DNA from: Marinobacter sp. F4218
GTDB taxonomy: Bacteria; Pseudomonadota; Gammaproteobacteria; Pseudomonadales; Oleiphilaceae
NCBI RefSeq assembly: GCF_019443085.1
Contig: NZ_JAHZIL010000003.1
Location: 2,416,458 to 2,480,457, forward strand
Direction: 5' to 3'
Length of the DNA: 64,000 bases
Part shown: positions 62,300 through 64,000 of the stretch, piece by piece
Layout of the letters: every line of letters starts with the position of its first letter
Position numbering within the stretch: the first letter of the stretch is position 1
Made by a program: the position numbers and the translations under genes
Notes under the pieces: model-generated
What the model was told of the DNA's origin: nothing
The model's input: the letters and a program-made list of their open reading frames with translations, nothing else
The model's database searches: none

Positions 62300-62597
62300 C
62301 CGTTTTAATCGGTATTACGGTAGGTTGAGCTACCTAATTAAAGCTGTTATTTAAGTATAGACAAACAGGTTACCGTATAAACGGTATGTGGGACAGTATG
62401 GAACATTACGATTGCTGATCCATGACCCCCGGATTTTTGCACACGGCACTGCTATAATGCGCCGCCCTGTTCATCCAGCATTGCTTAAAAACTGTACGAT
62501 TATACTTTAGCAGGAGTGCAGGTAACTCACAGATTTCTTTTGTAGAGGTCTGTAACTGTCAGAATCTATCGAGATCAAAACTGGGGACGTGTTGTTC

Positions 62598-63800
62598 ATG
62601 GCATCTATTGATGAGGCGTTGGCCGTAATCAAGCGCGGCGTTGACGAACTGATTCCGGAAGAGGGGCTGGTTGAAAAACTAAAGGAAGGTCGCCCCCTGC
62701 GTATCAAGGCGGGCTTTGATCCCACGGCGCCGGACCTCCATCTTGGGCACACGGTTCTTATCAACAAGCTGAGGCAGTTCCAGGATCTCGGCCACGAGGT
62801 CATGTTCCTGATTGGTGATTTCACCGGCATGATCGGCGATCCCACAGGAAAAAGTGCGACGCGCCCTCCATTAACCGAGGAGCAGGTTGCAGACAATGCC
62901 GTCAGTTATAAAGAGCAGGTGTTCAAGATCCTCGATCCGGAAAAGACGCGCGTCATGTTCAACTCCGAGTGGATGAGCAAGATGAGCGCGGCCGACATGA
63001 TCAAACTGGCGGGCCAGTACACGGTTGCCCGGATGTTGGAACGGGACGATTTCACCAAGCGCTATCGCGCCGAGCAGCCCATTGCCATTCACGAATTCCT
63101 CTATCCCCTGGTGCAGGGTTACGACTCGGTTGCCATGGAAGCTGACGTCGAGCTGGGCGGTACCGACCAGAAGTTCAACCTGCTGATGGGCCGTATCCTG
63201 CAGAAGGCTTACGGCCAGTCGCCCCAGGCCATCCTGACCATGCCGATTCTGGAAGGCCTGGATGGCGTCCAGAAGATGTCGAAGTCATTGGGGAATTATG
63301 TCGGGGTAAACGATTCGCCGGGCGAGATGTACACCAAGCTTCTCTCTATGCCGGATGCCTTGCTGTGGCGGTATTTCGAACTGCTGAGTTTCCGCCCGTT
63401 GGCTGAGGTGGAGGAATTCCGCAAGGCTGTCGAGGCTGGTGCCAACCCGCAGGACTATAAAAAGCTGCTGGCCGAGGAGATCATCACCCGCTTCCATGAT
63501 GAAGAGGCGGCCAAGACGGCGCACAAGTCCGCGGGCAACCGCGTGGCGCTTGGCGAGATCCCGGACAATGTGCCAACGGTTGAGGTTTCCCTGGAAGGGC
63601 AGGCAGAAATGCCGATGGCTGCGGTTTTGCGTCTTGCAGACCTGGTGAAGAACGGAGCTGCTGCCAGAGATGTCCTGAAGCGCGGTGCAGTCTTTGTAGA
63701 TGGTGAGCAGTTCGACGGTAATCGTATGTTTGTTGAGGGAGATGATTGCGTCGTCCAGGCGGGGAAGAAGAAAATCGCCCGGGTGGTGATTACTGCGTGA
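62598..63800 (+). CDS. tyrS: tyrosyl-tRNA synthetase (TyrZ type)
   Basis: 400 residues from the ATG at 62598; a GTG nine bases earlier is in frame. HIGH-like HLGHT, KMSKS (QKMSKSLGN) and a C-terminal S4 domain ([30 protein letters not shown]). Size and motifs match TyrZ of Pseudomonas. Followed by the tandem rRNA-type promoters. Confidence 0.96.
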   Translation: MASIDEALAVIKRGVDELIPEEGLVEKLKEGRPLRIKAGFDPTAPDLHLGHTVLINKLRQFQDLGHEVMFLIGDFTGMIGDPTGKSATRPPLTEEQVADNAVSYKEQVFKILDPEKTRVMFNSEWMSKMSAADMIKLAGQYTVARMLERDDFTKRYRAEQPIAIHEFLYPLVQGYDSVAMEADVELGGTDQKFNLLMGRILQKAYGQSPQAILTMPILEGLDGVQKMSKSLGNYVGVNDSPGEMYTKLLSMPDALLWRYFELLSFRPLAEVEEFRKAVEAGANPQDYKKLLAEEIITRFHDEEAAKTAHKSAGNRVALGEIPDNVPTVEVSLEGQAEMPMAAVLRLADLVKNGAAARDVLKRGAVFVDGEQFDGNRMFVEGDDCVVQAGKKKIARVVITA

Positions 63801-63839
63801 CCGATTTTCGGCGGTTTTGAGTTTTTTTCAGAATCGCCG

Positions 63840-63867
63840 TTGACACCTCTGAGCAGGTCTGTAGAAT
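63840..63867 (+). promoter_or_regulatory. strong sigma-70 promoter, upstream copy
   Basis: TTGACA (63840-63845), 16 bases, TAGAAT (63862-63867). It is one of two tandem promoters 132 bases apart, as upstream of rRNA operons. In Pseudomonas the 16S gene follows tyrZ, so it should lie just past the window end. Confidence 0.8.
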
Positions 63868-63971
63868 GCGCATCTCTTTCGAGGGGAACGCCACTGAGGC
63901 GGGCCAGAAATCGAAAGATAACCGTTTGAAAGTACTGAAGAAATCGAGCTTAAAAATTCTTCAGAAAGCGG

Positions 63972-63999
63972 TTGACAGAGAGGTGGTTCGGTGTAGAAT
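63972..63999 (+). promoter_or_regulatory. strong sigma-70 promoter, downstream copy
   Basis: TTGACA (63972-63977), 16 bases, TAGAAT (63994-63999), identical core elements and spacing to the upstream copy. The window ends one base after it. Confidence 0.8.
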
Positions 64000-64000
64000 G

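Overview
The window reads as chromosome from a marine, Marinobacter-like gammaproteobacterium. Gene order closely follows that of Pseudomonas (rpoD-dnaG-rpsU-tsaD; cbrA-cbrB-crcZ-pcnB-folK-panB-panC-pgi; argC-bactofilin-erpA-anmK-M23 peptidase-tyrS-rRNA). Hydrophobic-substrate genes (a FadL-type channel and a secreted lipase) fit an oil- or lipid-using marine lifestyle. The genus is an inference from gene content and synteny; no 16S gene lies inside the window.

Layout. 1-4.8 kb: a FadL-family outer-membrane channel with a partner Ig-like lipoprotein that runs off the left edge, then a PEP-CTERM protein. 4.89-21.18 kb: an integrated element bounded by 52-bp direct repeats of the 3' part of a CAU-anticodon tRNA. 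Its right half (about 11.7-20.0 kb) is a filamentous-phage (inovirus) prophage: S24 repressor with three operators, small DNA-binding proteins, single-strand-binding candidate, coat protein, adsorption protein, DUF2523 protein, Zot assembly ATPase, hairpin-rich candidate origin, Rep_trans initiator and tyrosine integrase. Its left half (5.2-11.7 kb) is AT-richer cargo: three HNH nucleases, a GmrSD-like DUF262/DUF1524 protein, a HEPN-like protein and a secreted DUF6160 protein. An unrecognised membrane protein lies between the integrase and the right attachment site.

21.2-29.9 kb: tRNA, rpoD, dnaG, rpsU (with an rpsU/dnaG terminator), tsaD, plsY, folB, folK, pgi. 30-40.3 kb: panC, panB, a second folK and pcnB. 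Next come a CrcZ-like small RNA with a sigma-54 promoter and upstream CbrB-type repeats, cbrB, cbrA, a CbrX-like peptide gene, gluQ and dksA. 40.5-50.6 kb: sfsA, a Rieske protein, a kinase fusion, mrcB with its lipoprotein activator lpoP, a DUF4382 lipoprotein, an ECF sigma/anti-sigma operon and a TPR/beta-barrel protein. 50.7-64 kb: lipase, then an operon clc-hemJ-thiD-thiE-hemL, then argC, DUF6776, bactofilin, erpA, anmK, an M23 peptidase and tyrS. The last 160 bases hold two strong tandem promoters that probably drive an rRNA operon just beyond the right edge.

The most interesting parts are the nuclease cargo carried by a filamentous prophage, the hairpin-rich candidate phage origin, the CrcZ locus with a possible Hfq/Crc target in the lipase leader, and the apparent AUC start codon of thiD.
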